Made by a program: the position numbers and the translations under genes. A DNA stretch of 58,225 nucleotides from Actinomycetota bacterium (GTDB lineage Bacteria > Actinomycetota > Acidimicrobiia > Acidimicrobiales > AC-14). The stretch spans positions 1-58,225 of the forward strand of contig JBFMCT010000019.1 of NCBI GenBank assembly GCA_040754375.1. Direction: 5' to 3'. The notes below the pieces were generated by a model. The model had not been told where the DNA came from. It searched no databases and saw nothing but the letters and a program-made list of their open reading frames with translations. Below are positions 15,219-23,787 of the stretch, in pieces; the first letter of the stretch is position 1; every line of letters starts with the position of its first letter.

Positions 15219-16463
15219 ATGGCTGAACTCGTCGACGACGTGCTCGTCTGTGTGAAGGGCGGCGACGGGGGAGCGGGCTCGGTGTCCTTCCGCCGGGAGT
15301 CCCACGTGCCCAAGGGCGGCCCCGACGGGGGCGACGGCGGGCGGGGGGGCGACGTCTGGTTCGTGGCCGACGTGCAGGTGGCTTCGCTGCTGGCCTTCCA
15401 GGACCATCCCCACCGCCGGGCCGACAACGGCGTCCACGGGCAGGGCAAGGCCCGCCACGGGGCTTCGGGCCGCGACCTGCGGGTCGCCTTGCCGGTGGGC
15501 ACGGTCGTCAGGGACCGCAACGGTGACCTGCTGGCCGACCTGGCCTCGCCGGGGGACGAGTGGATGGCGGCCCGGGGCGGCCGGGGCGGCCGGGGCAACG
15601 CCCGCTTCCTGTCCAACCGGCGCCGGGCCCCGTCGTTCGCCGAGCAGGGCGAGGTCGGCGAGGAGCGCTGGCTGCGGCTGGAGTTGAAGCTGGTGGCCGA
15701 CGTGGCCCTCGTGGGGTTCCCCAACGCGGGCAAGAGCACCCTCATCTCCCGCATATCGGCGGCCCGGCCCAAGGTCGGGGACTACCCGTTCACCACGCTG
15801 CGCCCCCACCTGGGCGTGGTGCGGGCCGGTGACGGGGAAGTGGTCGTGGCCGACGTCCCCGGGCTGATCGAGGGGGCCAGCGAGGGCCGGGGCCTGGGCC
15901 ACCAGTTCCTCCGCCACGTCGAGCGGGCCCGCGCCCTGGTCGTCCTCATCGACCTCGGGCCGGCCGCCGACCGGCCCCCGGCCGAGCAGGAGCGGGTGCT
16001 GCTCGACGAACTGGGCCGTTACCAGGCCGAGCTGCTGGAGCGGCCCCGCCTGGTGGTGGGCAGCAAGGCCGACGTGGCCGGGGCCACGCCCTGGGATGGC
16101 CTTCGCATCTCGGCCGTCACCGGGGAGGGCGTGCCCGAGCTCGTGGGGCGGATGGCCGGGCTGGTGGACGAGGCCAGGGCGGCCGAGCCCCTCGTGGGCG
16201 GGGCCCGCCACGTGGTCCACCGGCCCGAGCCCGAGGGGGTGCGGGTGGAGCGCGACCAGACCGGGGCGCTGGTGGTCCTGGGCCGGGAGGCCGAGCGGGC
16301 CGTGGCCCTCAGTGACCTCACCGACGCCCAGGCCCTGGAGTACGTGCACGCCCGCCTGCGCCGGCTGGGCGTCGACCGGGCCCTGGTCCGGGCCGGCGCC
16401 CGTGACGGCGACGTCGTGCGCATCGGGGCGTTCTCGTTCGACTACCAGGAGGGGGCCTTCTGA
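15219..16463 (+). CDS. obgE: GTPase ObgE/CgtA
   Basis: Essential GTPase that binds the 50S subunit during late assembly and responds to ppGpp. 414 residues. The glycine-rich Obg fold occupies ~1-158 (SFRRESHVPKGGPDGGDGGR, GGRGGRGNARF). The G domain carries G1 GFPNAGKST, the switch region DYPFTTLRPHLG and G3 DVPGLIEGA. An OCT domain forms the last ~75 residues (HRPEPEGVRVERDQ, FDYQEGAF). It lies 53 bases after rpmA and its stop codon overlaps the proB start. Confidence 0.97.
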   Translation: MAELVDDVLVCVKGGDGGAGSVSFRRESHVPKGGPDGGDGGRGGDVWFVADVQVASLLAFQDHPHRRADNGVHGQGKARHGASGRDLRVALPVGTVVRDRNGDLLADLASPGDEWMAARGGRGGRGNARFLSNRRRAPSFAEQGEVGEERWLRLELKLVADVALVGFPNAGKSTLISRISAARPKVGDYPFTTLRPHLGVVRAGDGEVVVADVPGLIEGASEGRGLGHQFLRHVERARALVVLIDLGPAADRPPAEQERVLLDELGRYQAELLERPRLVVGSKADVAGATPWDGLRISAVTGEGVPELVGRMAGLVDEARAAEPLVGGARHVVHRPEPEGVRVERDQTGALVVLGREAERAVALSDLTDAQALEYVHARLRRLGVDRALVRAGARDGDVVRIGAFSFDYQEGAF

Positions 16464-17551
16464 ACGTCGTCGTCAAGATCGGCACGTCGTCGATCACCGA
16501 CGAGCGGGGCGAGATCGCGCTGGCCGCGGTCGACAAGCTGTGCTCCGAGGTGGCCGCCCTGCGGTCGTCGGGCCACCGCGTGGTGATCGTCACGTCGGGG
16601 GCCATCGCCGCCGGCCTGCCCGCCCTGGGCCTGTCGGGCCGGCGCCCAGCCGACGTGGCCACCCTCCAGGCCATCTCGGCTGTCGGCCAGAGCCGGCTCA
16701 TGCGGGTCTACGACGACACGATGGCCCGCCACGGCCTCATCGGCGGCCAGGTGCTGCTGGCCCCCCTCGACTTCGTGCACCGCGACCAGTACGTGCACGC
16801 CCAAGAGACGCTGCTGCGCCTGGCCCAGCTGGGCGTGGTGCCCGTGGTCAACGAGAACGACGCCGTGGCCAACGACGAGATCCGCTTCGGGGACAACGAC
16901 CTGCTGGCCGCCCTGGTGTCCAACCTGGTCTCGGCCGACCTGCTGGTGCTGCTCACCGACACCCCCGGCCTGCTGTCGGCCGACCCCCGCCTGCGCTCGG
17001 ACGGTTCGCTCATCGAGGAGATCGTCGAGATCGACAGGGAGATGGAGAGGGTCGGGGCGGGCGCGGGGACCGTGCGGGGGAGCGGGGGCATGGCCTCCAA
17101 GCTGGCGGCCGCCAAGGTGGCGTCGTGGTCGGGCGTACGGGTCGTGATCGCGGCCGCCGGCCGGCCCGGGGTCCTGGCCGGGGCCGTCGACGGGGAGGCG
17201 GGCGTCGGCACCGTGGTGCGGCCCCGGGAGCGCAGGCTGGCGGCCCGCAAGCTGTGGATCGCGTTCGCCGTGAAGGCCTCGGGCACGATCACGGTCGACG
17301 CCGGGGCCCGGGCTGCCCTCCTCGACGGCCGGCGCTCGCTGCTGGCCGCCGGGGTGGTGGCGGTCGACGGCCGCTTCGACCCCGAGGCGGCCGTCGAGAT
17401 CGCCGACCCCACCGGCCAGGTCTTCGCCAAGGGGATGGTGGCCGTCGGCTCCGACCAGCTACGGGCCGTGGCCGGCCGCCGTACCGCCGACCTGCCCGAC
17501 GGAATGCCCCACGAGGTCGTCCATCGCGACGACCTCGTCACCTTCGGCTGA
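16460..17551 (+). CDS. proB: glutamate 5-kinase
   Basis: Phosphorylates glutamate in the first step of proline synthesis. 363 residues with an amino-acid-kinase domain (VVVKIGTSSITD at the start, VIVTSGAIAAGL, VVNENDAVANDEIRFGDND, RGSGGMASKLAAAK) and a C-terminal PUA domain (residues ~275-363). The beta-strand VVVKIGTSS is needed for activity, yet no ATG, GTG or TTG precedes it. The only fitting start is CTG 16460, which overlaps the obgE stop as CTGA and lies 5 bases after AGGAGGGGG. A GTG at 16550 would remove the ATP-binding strand. proA lies 5 kb downstream. Confidence 0.95.
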   Translation: MNVVVKIGTSSITDERGEIALAAVDKLCSEVAALRSSGHRVVIVTSGAIAAGLPALGLSGRRPADVATLQAISAVGQSRLMRVYDDTMARHGLIGGQVLLAPLDFVHRDQYVHAQETLLRLAQLGVVPVVNENDAVANDEIRFGDNDLLAALVSNLVSADLLVLLTDTPGLLSADPRLRSDGSLIEEIVEIDREMERVGAGAGTVRGSGGMASKLAAAKVASWSGVRVVIAAAGRPGVLAGAVDGEAGVGTVVRPRERRLAARKLWIAFAVKASGTITVDAGARAALLDGRRSLLAAGVVAVDGRFDPEAAVEIADPTGQVFAKGMVAVGSDQLRAVAGRRTADLPDGMPHEVVHRDDLVTFG

Positions 17552-17596
17552 GCCCTATAACCGACGCGGCAGGCACGGCTGGCGCGGCGGCCCTGC

Positions 17597-17620
17597 TAGT
17601 GCCTCCACGGTCAAGCACTA
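17597..17620. terminator. weak hairpin between convergent proB and pspA
   Basis: TAGTGC (17597-17602) pairs with GCACTA (17615-17620) across a 12-base loop, in the 80-base gap between two convergent genes. There is no T-run, so this is only a candidate. Confidence 0.28.
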
Positions 17621-17631
17621 CCCGTCGTGCG

Positions 17632-18438
17632 TCAGGTGGTGGAGCCGGTCGTGCCCGGGGCGTCTTCGGTACCGGCGTCGACCGCGGCCGCGGGCTCGGG
17701 GGCGGGCGCGGTTGCGGGGGCGATGCCGAGCTGGGCGCGGATGGTGTCGAGGCGGCTCTGGGCCTCGCTGCTCATGGCCGCCTGCTCGACCTCGAGCATG
17801 CGGTTCTCGACCGACTGGCCGGTGAGCTCGGCCGAACCCATGGCCTTGGCGTAGCGGGCCTCGATCTTCTCGCGCACCTCGTCGAGGGTGGGCACATCCT
17901 GGCCGACCGACTGGGTGAGGGTGGTCATGGCCGCGTTGACCTGCTCCTGCATCTTGGCCTGGTCGAGCTGGCTGAGCAGCTTCTGGCGCTCGGAGAGGCG
18001 CCGCTGCAGGGTGGTGGAGTTCTGCTGCACGGCCGCCTTGGCCTGGTCGGACGCCTGGGTGGCCTGGAGGTGGAGGGTCTTGAGGTTCTCCACGTCCTGC
18101 TCGATGGCGATGAGCCGGTTGGCGAACGACTCGGCCGACGACGTGTACTCGGTGGCCTTGCGGGCGTCGCCCGCCTTGGCCGCGTCGTCGGCCATGCGCA
18201 CGGCCTGGCGGGCCAGCCCGGTGAGCTTCTCCATCTCCTCCATGGCCCGGTTGAGGCGCATCTCAGTCTGCTTCTGGTTGGCGATGACGTTGGCCGCCTG
18301 CTCGACCAGCCGCCGGTGCTGGTCTTGGGCCTCGGTGATCGCCTGCTCCAGCTGCACCTTGGGGTCGGCCCGCTCGTTGAACGACCCGGTGAGCTTGGCG
18401 GTCAGGTACTTCCACCACTTCTGGATCAGCTTGAGCAT
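17632..18438 (-). CDS. pspA: PspA/IM30 (ESCRT-III-like) membrane stress protein
   Basis: Peripheral membrane protein that forms helical assemblies and protects the cytoplasmic membrane. 268 residues, nearly all helical coiled coil. It begins MLKLIQKWWKYLTAKLTGSF and continues with DPKVQLEQAITEAQDQHRRL, the conserved PspA N-terminal amphipathic helix and first hairpin, ending in an Ala/Pro-rich tail of ~35 residues. ATG 18438 is chosen over longer frames because it gives this N-terminus and lies 7 bases after a TAGCAT box. It is divergent from the glutamate-cysteine ligase gene. No PspF- or PspN-like partner is adjacent. Confidence 0.9.
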   Translation of the reverse strand: MLKLIQKWWKYLTAKLTGSFNERADPKVQLEQAITEAQDQHRRLVEQAANVIANQKQTEMRLNRAMEEMEKLTGLARQAVRMADDAAKAGDARKATEYTSSAESFANRLIAIEQDVENLKTLHLQATQASDQAKAAVQQNSTTLQRRLSERQKLLSQLDQAKMQEQVNAAMTTLTQSVGQDVPTLDEVREKIEARYAKAMGSAELTGQSVENRMLEVEQAAMSSEAQSRLDTIRAQLGIAPATAPAPEPAAAVDAGTEDAPGTTGSTT

Positions 18439-18445
18439 GCCTGCG

Positions 18446-18451
18446 ATGCTA
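18446..18451 (-). promoter_or_regulatory. candidate -10 box of pspA
   Basis: TAGCAT on the minus strand, with 7 bases between it and the ATG at 18438; predicts a leaderless transcript. No -35 is recognised. Confidence 0.38.
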
Positions 18452-18508
18452 CGGCGTCGGGAGGCGGCGCCGCGGTTCGACGGCCCAGGCGAGGGGAACG
18501 ACACGACA

Positions 18509-19639
18509 GTGAACATCGAGTTCAAGGCGTCGCCCAGGTGCACCCTGGGGGTGGAGGTCGAGCTCCAGCTCGTGGACCGGGCCACGGGCGCGCTGGCCAG
18601 CGTTGCCTCGGCGGTCCTGGCCGAACTGGGCGGGCCCCATCCCCAGGGGGAGCACCCCAAGGCCAAGCACGAGCTGTTCGAGTGCTGCATCGAGATCGTC
18701 ACCGGCATCTGCGAGACGGCCGGCGAGGCGCGCGCCGACCTGGCCGCCACCCTGGCCGAGGTGACCGCCGCCTGCGACCGCCGGGGGGTCGACGTCCTGT
18801 CGGCCGGCACCCACCCCTTCTCCAGCTGGCACGACGCCCGGGTCAGCCCCAACCCCCGCTACGAGGCCCTGGTCGACGAGATGGCGTGGGTGGCCCGGCG
18901 CCTGCAGATCTTCGGCGTCCACTTCCACGTGGGTGTGCGCTCGGGGGAGAAGGCCATCGCCATCGCCAACGTCCTGCGGGGCTACATCCCCCACTTCCTC
19001 GCCCTGTCGGCGTCCAGCCCGTTCTGGGAGGGCCGGGACACGGGCATGGCGTCGAGCCGTAGCCCGGTGTTCGAGAACCTGCCCACGGCCGGCCTGCCCT
19101 ACGTGCTGGCCGGCTGGGGGGAGTTCGAGAACTTCATGGCCACGCTCATCAGCGCCGGGGCCATCTCGACGATCCGCGAGGTGTGGTGGGACATCCGCCC
19201 CCACCCCGACTTCGGCACCGTCGAGCTTCGCATCTGCGACGGGGTTTCCACGCTGAGAGAGGTGGCCGGGCTGGCCGCTCTGGCCCAGTGCCTGGTCCAC
19301 TGGGTCGACCGGCGCCTCGACGCCGGTGTCCCCCTGTGGGTGCCCAAGCAGTGGACGGTGCGCCAGAACAAGTGGCGGGCGGCCCGCCACGGGACAGCGG
19401 CCATGGTCATCGCCGACGAGACCGGTCGCCAGGTGGCCCTGCCCGACGCCGTGGCCGAACTGCTCGACCAGCTCGCCCCGGTGGCCGCCGAGCTGGGGTG
19501 CAGCGACGAGCTGGCGGGCCTGCACGAGGTGCTCGACCGGGGCCCCAGCTACTCCCGCCAGCGGGCCGTGGTCGACGCCGGCGGCGACCTCACCGACGTC
19601 GTGGCCTCGCTGGTGGCCGAGCTGAAGTCCGACCAATAG
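18509..19639 (+). CDS. YbdK-type carboxylate-amine ligase (glutamate-cysteine ligase 2 family)
   Basis: ATP-dependent ligase of the GCS2 family; members join glutamate to cysteine or to other amines. 376 residues. It begins FKASPRCTLGVEVELQLVD with the metal/ATP-binding Glu pair, followed by HELFECCIEIVTGIC, FGVHFHVGVRSGEKAI, WWDIRPHPDFGTVELRICDG and KQWTVRQNKWRAARHG, all in family order. GTG 18509 is preceded by GAGGGG. In actinobacteria such genes may serve mycothiol- or ergothioneine-related or unknown amide products; no further thiol gene is nearby, so the substrate is open. Confidence 0.9.
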   Translation: MNIEFKASPRCTLGVEVELQLVDRATGALASVASAVLAELGGPHPQGEHPKAKHELFECCIEIVTGICETAGEARADLAATLAEVTAACDRRGVDVLSAGTHPFSSWHDARVSPNPRYEALVDEMAWVARRLQIFGVHFHVGVRSGEKAIAIANVLRGYIPHFLALSASSPFWEGRDTGMASSRSPVFENLPTAGLPYVLAGWGEFENFMATLISAGAISTIREVWWDIRPHPDFGTVELRICDGVSTLREVAGLAALAQCLVHWVDRRLDAGVPLWVPKQWTVRQNKWRAARHGTAAMVIADETGRQVALPDAVAELLDQLAPVAAELGCSDELAGLHEVLDRGPSYSRQRAVVDAGGDLTDVVASLVAELKSDQ

Positions 19640-19644
19640 CGGGC

Positions 19645-19674
19645 CCCGCCGGTCGCCCGCGGGTCACCGGCGGG
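19645..19674. terminator. bidirectional terminator between convergent genes
   Basis: CCCGCCGGT (19645-19653) pairs perfectly with ACCGGCGGG (19666-19674); the 12-base loop itself contains CCCGCGGG. It fills the gap between the stop at 19639 and the minus-strand stop at 19675. Confidence 0.62.
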
Positions 19675-20385
19675 TCAAGGCCGGCCGGTCTCCTCCAGGG
19701 CCTGGCGCAGGGCCTCGAGCTCGTGGACCACGCCCTCCACATCGGTGCCGAGGGGCGCCAGCGCGCCGTCGTGGGCGCCCGAGACCGACAGTTCGACGGC
19801 CCGGGCCACCGATTCGTCGAGCTCGGCGTTGAGCCGCTCGAGGCGGGTACGTGCGTCTTCGGCTACCGCCGCCAGTCGTTCGGCCGACTCGACCTGGCTG
19901 CGCAGCGAGCGCACGATGGCCTCCTGGTCGGGGCCTGCGCCCGCCTGCTCGGCCGCCGCCAACTGGGCCCGCACCGAGGAAAGGTCGATGGCCCGCGCCG
20001 CCTTGTCGATCGAGTGGCCCCGCTTGGCCACCTCCCAGGCCTCCCGCACGGCCGCGTCGACCCGGTCCTGCACCTCCTCCAGGCGTTCCCGCAGGGGGCC
20101 GGCCTTGGTCCGGCCCACCGCCTCGGCGAAGCGCCGGGCCGTCCACTGGGCCTTGTTGACCAGTTGGCGCCAGGGTTCCTGGATGGTGAACGGGTCGATG
20201 CGCTCCGCCCGGGGCCGGCGGGCGAACGTGAAGGCCACCCAGCCGCCCCACGCCATCACAGCCAGCAGCACGCCGCCCAGGACGCCCCCACCGGCCAGCA
20301 CACCGACCGCCCCCCCAGCGACTGCTACGGCCAGCCCGGCGGGGGACAGGGCGGCCTTGGCCACGGCCGGCGTGCGGTCGTTCAT
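19675..20385 (-). CDS. membrane protein with C-terminal coiled coil, unknown function
   Basis: 236 residues, no recognised family. Residues ~12-55 form a hydrophobic hairpin (LAVAVAGGAVGVLAGGGVLG, then VLLAVMAWGGWVAFTFA). The rest is charged and helical, with heptad-rich stretches such as ERLEEVQDRVDAAVREAWEV and LAAVAEDARTRLERLNAELD. This resembles a membrane-anchored cytoplasmic coiled coil. The ATG overlaps the stop of a 16-codon leader ORF (TGATG), so its translation is probably coupled to that leader. PspA, another membrane-associated helical protein, is encoded 2 kb away, but a functional link is only a guess. Confidence 0.72.
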   Translation of the reverse strand: MNDRTPAVAKAALSPAGLAVAVAGGAVGVLAGGGVLGGVLLAVMAWGGWVAFTFARRPRAERIDPFTIQEPWRQLVNKAQWTARRFAEAVGRTKAGPLRERLEEVQDRVDAAVREAWEVAKRGHSIDKAARAIDLSSVRAQLAAAEQAGAGPDQEAIVRSLRSQVESAERLAAVAEDARTRLERLNAELDESVARAVELSVSGAHDGALAPLGTDVEGVVHELEALRQALEETGRP

Positions 20386-20435
20386 CAGCGGCGGCCGCTC
20401 ACGGTTGTGACGAGGCAGTCGTCGTCGGGGGCCAC
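20385..20435 (-). CDS. small leader ORF (16 residues) coupled to the coiled-coil membrane protein
   Basis: From GTG 20435 the minus strand reads MAPDDDCLVTTVSGRR and stops with TGA overlapping the ATG of the next gene. A TACCCT box ends 6 bases before the GTG, the same spacing as other leaderless genes here. The downstream gene has no ribosome-binding site of its own, so termination-reinitiation is the likely way it is translated. The peptide is too short to classify and may only act as a translation device. Confidence 0.42.
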   Translation of the reverse strand: MAPDDDCLVTTVSGRR

Positions 20436-20441
20436 GGTCGA

Positions 20442-20447
20442 AGGGTA
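20442..20447 (-). promoter_or_regulatory. candidate -10 box of the leader ORF and coiled-coil protein
   Basis: TACCCT on the minus strand, 6 bases before GTG 20435. It lies in the 27-base gap downstream of the MFS gene stop (20463). Confidence 0.35.
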
Positions 20448-20462
20448 GAGCAACGGACGCTC

Positions 20463-21668
20463 TCAGTCCGGTTGCCTCGGGGGCCGGCGCAGCAGGCCCC
20501 GGGCCGAGACCACCAGGCCGGCGGCGCACAGGGCGGCCAGGGCCCGCAGGCCCGTCCCTGCCCGGAAGGGCACGACGGTGGCCACGGCCGCCCCACCCAC
20601 CCACCACAGCTGGAAGATGGTCTCGTAGCGGGAGAAGGTGCGGCCCCGGACATGGCCGGGAGCCTCCCGCTGCAGGAGGCTGTCGAAAGCCAGCCGCCCG
20701 GCACCGGTGCCGGCGCCCACGGTGGCGGCCACCACGGCCGCCGATGTGACACTGAAGGACCCCGCGGCCCACCAGGCGGTGACGGCCATGGCGGCCAGGC
20801 TGGTCAGCAGCAGGACGGGCTCGCGCATCACCGCCCGTAGCGCAGGGGCCAGGACGGAGCCCGCGAAGCCTCCCACCCCGGCGGCCGCCACGACCAGGGC
20901 CAGGCTTCTCACGCCCTCGCCTTCGGCCCGCAGGACGAAGGCCAACAGGAAGGTGAGGAAGCCCACGGCTCCCCGGCTGGTGGCCATGGCCACCCCGCCG
21001 GCCAGCAACCGGGAACTGAGCAGTGCCCGGTAGTCCTTGTCGCGGCTCACCTCCCTGTCGGGACGCGCCGGTGGCAGCCGCACGGCCGTCACCGCCAAGG
21101 CCCCGAAGACCAGGGCGGCGACCAGGAGGCTGAGGCGGGCGCCGCTCAGGACGTTGAGCCCGGCCGCCACCCCCGCCCCGGCCGCGCCTCCGGCCACGGA
21201 GACGACCGCCAGCCAGGCGTTGCCCCACATCACGCTGCGCTCGGGGGGCAACACCTCGGGGACCAAGGCACTGCGGCTGACCCCGTGCGCCCTCGACATC
21301 ACCAGCAGGCCGAAGGCCAGCGGGTAGAGGCTGAGCCCGCCCGTGCGGGTGCTGAGCAGCACGGCCAGGCCGACCCGTGCCGCTCCCGCCACCACGATCG
21401 CCCACCGGTAGGAGTCCCGCCAGCGGTCGAGCAGCGGGCCCACGAGCGGGGACAGGACGGCGAAGGGCGCCATGGTCAGCACCAGGTAGAGGGCGACCTT
21501 GTCGCGGGCCTGGCCCACGGGCACCGCGAAGAACAGGGTGTCGGCCAGGGCCACGGCCACCATCGCGTCGCCGGCGGCGTGGGCCGCCTGGGCCACGGCC
21601 AGGCGCCGGATGGCCCCTCCGCTCTCGACCGCCTCTCTCCCGCGTTCCGCCCTCGCCCCCCGGCCCAT
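20463..21668 (-). CDS. major facilitator superfamily transporter (MFS), probable exporter
   Basis: 401 residues with about 12 predicted membrane helices. The loop after helix 2 reads LSPLVGPLLDRWRDSYRW, an MFS motif-A-like D-R segment, and a second LAFDSLLQREAPGHVRGRTFSRYETIFQL in the C-half is typical of actinobacterial MFS proteins related to MdfA/enterobactin-exporter types. The central loop (PPARPDREVSRDKDYRALLS) is short and charged. Substrate unknown. ATG 21668 lies 6 bases after a TAGCTT box, which supports this start. The GNAT gene is transcribed divergently from the same 70-base gap. Confidence 0.88.
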   Translation of the reverse strand: MGRGARAERGREAVESGGAIRRLAVAQAAHAAGDAMVAVALADTLFFAVPVGQARDKVALYLVLTMAPFAVLSPLVGPLLDRWRDSYRWAIVVAGAARVGLAVLLSTRTGGLSLYPLAFGLLVMSRAHGVSRSALVPEVLPPERSVMWGNAWLAVVSVAGGAAGAGVAAGLNVLSGARLSLLVAALVFGALAVTAVRLPPARPDREVSRDKDYRALLSSRLLAGGVAMATSRGAVGFLTFLLAFVLRAEGEGVRSLALVVAAAGVGGFAGSVLAPALRAVMREPVLLLTSLAAMAVTAWWAAGSFSVTSAAVVAATVGAGTGAGRLAFDSLLQREAPGHVRGRTFSRYETIFQLWWVGGAAVATVVPFRAGTGLRALAALCAAGLVVSARGLLRRPPRQPD

Positions 21669-21674
21669 GTCGTC

Positions 21675-21680
21675 AAGCTA
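21675..21680 (-). promoter_or_regulatory. candidate -10 box of the MFS gene
   Basis: TAGCTT on the minus strand with 6 bases to ATG 21668; leaderless-type spacing, no clear -35. Confidence 0.38.
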
Positions 21681-21738
21681 CGCCCGGCATCCAGCTGGCG
21701 ATGGGCGCGATGCTCTGGGGCGTGGGAGGGACGGGCGC

Positions 21739-22542
21739 TTGGGGCTGACCACGGGCTGGGAGCCCGCCACGAGCATCGACGACACCCTCCTGCGCCGGTT
21801 CGTGTACGCCTTCGCCTCCCGCCTGGAGGCTATGGCCGACGCCCGGGGCGGGCGCCGCCAGCGCACGGACGCGGCCGCCTTCGCCGACCCGGGCTCGGCC
21901 TTCGTGTTCGACAACGCCGTCACCCTGCTCCAGCCGCCCATCGGCGACGCGATCGACGAGGTGGTCGACAGCGGGTCCCGGTTCTTCCCCGACGAGCGCA
22001 CCTGGGTGCTGGTCTCGCCATGGCCCACGCCCGACCTGTCGGGCCACGGCCTGGAGCTGGTGGGCCACCCACCGTTCATGGCCCGCCTGGGCCCACCCCC
22101 GCGGGCGCCGGCACCGCCACCCGCTCTGCGGGTGCACGAGGTGACCGCCGCGTCGAACCTGGAGGACTTCGACCGGGTGCTGGTCGAGGGTTACCCCATG
22201 CCCCCGGCCGGTGCCATCGTCGACCCGCGCCTGCTCGGGGGCCAGGTGCGTCTGTGGACGGGCTACGAGGAACAGCCCGGGGGCGGGGCCCGCCCGGTGG
22301 CTGTCTCGGGGGCGAACGTGGCCCATGGGGTCGTCGAGGTGGAGTGGGTGGCGGTCCTGCCCGAGGCCCGGGGCCGGGGCTACGGGCGGGCCATTACCGA
22401 GGTGGCCGCGTCATGCGCTCCCGGTCTGCCCGCCGTGCTCCTGGCCAGCGACGACGGCCGGCCCGTCTATGAACGCATGGGCTTCGTAGCCCTTCAGCGC
22501 TTCACCCTCTGGTGGCGGCCGGCGCCTACCCTGAGCCCATGA
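21739..22542 (+). CDS. GNAT-family N-acetyltransferase-like protein
   Basis: 267 residues. The C-terminal half has the GNAT core: [21 protein letters not shown] contains the acetyl-CoA pyrophosphate-binding R-G-x-G-x-G/A pattern, followed by [17 protein letters not shown], the usual YER-x-GF end. The N-terminal half (residues ~1-110) is a second, degenerate domain seen in two-domain actinobacterial GNAT proteins. Substrate unknown. TTG 21739 is the best start, preceded by GGGAGGG at 21724-21730; longer frames run into the divergent MFS gene. Its end overlaps the proA start by 4 bases. Confidence 0.76.
   Translation: MGLTTGWEPATSIDDTLLRRFVYAFASRLEAMADARGGRRQRTDAAAFADPGSAFVFDNAVTLLQPPIGDAIDEVVDSGSRFFPDERTWVLVSPWPTPDLSGHGLELVGHPPFMARLGPPPRAPAPPPALRVHEVTAASNLEDFDRVLVEGYPMPPAGAIVDPRLLGGQVRLWTGYEEQPGGGARPVAVSGANVAHGVVEVEWVAVLPEARGRGYGRAITEVAASCAPGLPAVLLASDDGRPVYERMGFVALQRFTLWWRPAPTLSP
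22527..22532 (+). promoter_or_regulatory. candidate -10 box of proA
   Basis: TACCCT inside the end of the GNAT gene, 6 bases before ATG 22539; predicts leaderless proA mRNA. Confidence 0.45.
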
Positions 22543-23786
22543 CGAGCTCGCCCATGCAGGAACTGGGGCGGCGGGCCAAAGCCGCCTCCCGCGCCCTGGC
22601 CAAGGCGTCGACGGGCGCCAAGGACGCTGCCCTCCATGCGGCCGCCGACCTGCTCTGCCAGCGGTCGGCCGACATCCTGGAGGCCAATGCCGCCGATATC
22701 GCGGCGGCCGAGACGGCCGGGGTGTCGCCCACGGTCGTCGACCGGCTTCGGCTCAACCCGGCCCGGGTGGAGTCGATGGCCGCCGGGCTCCGCCAGGTGG
22801 CCGCCTTGGCCGACCCCGTGGGCGAGGTCGTCGGGGGCTGGACGAGGCCCAACGGCCTGCTCATCGAGAAGGTACGCGTGCCCCTCGGGGTGGTCGCCAT
22901 CATCTACGAGAACCGTCCCAACGTGACCAGCGACGCCTTCGGCCTGTGCCTCAAGTCGGGCAACGCCGCCCTGCTGCGGGGCTCGTCGGGCGCCATCTCG
23001 TCCAACGTCGCCATCGCCGCCGTCCTGCGGGAGGGCGTAGCCAAGGCGGGCCTGCCCGAGGACTCGGTGGTGCTCGTGGAGGACACCAGCCGGGAGGCGG
23101 CCGTCGAGTTCATGCGGCTGCGGGGCTACGTCGACTGCCTGGTCCCCCGGGGCGGCCCGTCGCTGATCGCCAGCATCCTCGACAACGCCACCGTTCCCTA
23201 CGTGATCGACGGCGACGGCAACTGCCACGTCTACGTGGACGAGTCGGCCGACCTGGACGAGGCCCTGGCCATCGTGGTCAACGCCAAGACGCAGCGGCCG
23301 TCGGTCTGCAACGCGGCCGAGTCGCTGGTCGTGCACGAGGCGGTGGCCGCCGAGTTCCTGCCCCGGGCAGCGACCGCCCTCGAGGGCGTGGAACTGGTGG
23401 GCGACGACCAGGCCCGGGCCCTGGTGGCGTCCATCGGGAGGGCGACCGAGGAGGACTTCGCCACCGAGTTCCTCGACCTGAAGATGTCGGTGGCGGTGGT
23501 CGGTTCGCTCGACGCCGCCATCGACCACGTGAACCGCTACGGGTCGGGCCACACCGAGGCCATCTGCACCCGAGACCTCGACGCCGCCCGCCGCTTCGCC
23601 CGCGAGGTGGACGCCGCCGCCGTCATGGTCAACGCCTCCACCCGCTTCACCGACGGCGAGCAGTTCGGCTTCGGGGCCGAGATCGGCATCAGCACCCAGA
23701 AGCTGCACGCCCGCGGTCCCATGGGCCTGCGTGAGCTGACCACCGTGAAGTACGTGGTGACCGGGGACGGCCAGGTCAGGACCTGA
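22539..23786 (+). CDS. proA: gamma-glutamyl phosphate reductase
   Basis: NADPH-dependent reduction of glutamyl 5-phosphate to the semialdehyde, the second step of proline synthesis in the cytoplasm. 415 residues. Family blocks: [48 protein letters not shown], the catalytic-Cys segment [17 protein letters not shown] and [23 protein letters not shown] 22539 gives the standard start; the longer frame from 22512 lies within the GNAT gene. proB lies 5 kb upstream, separated by pspA, the ligase, MFS and GNAT genes, so the pair is split here. Confidence 0.96.
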   Translation: MTSSPMQELGRRAKAASRALAKASTGAKDAALHAAADLLCQRSADILEANAADIAAAETAGVSPTVVDRLRLNPARVESMAAGLRQVAALADPVGEVVGGWTRPNGLLIEKVRVPLGVVAIIYENRPNVTSDAFGLCLKSGNAALLRGSSGAISSNVAIAAVLREGVAKAGLPEDSVVLVEDTSREAAVEFMRLRGYVDCLVPRGGPSLIASILDNATVPYVIDGDGNCHVYVDESADLDEALAIVVNAKTQRPSVCNAAESLVVHEAVAAEFLPRAATALEGVELVGDDQARALVASIGRATEEDFATEFLDLKMSVAVVGSLDAAIDHVNRYGSGHTEAICTRDLDAARRFAREVDAAAVMVNASTRFTDGEQFGFGAEIGISTQKLHARGPMGLRELTTVKYVVTGDGQVRT

Positions 23787-23787
23787 C

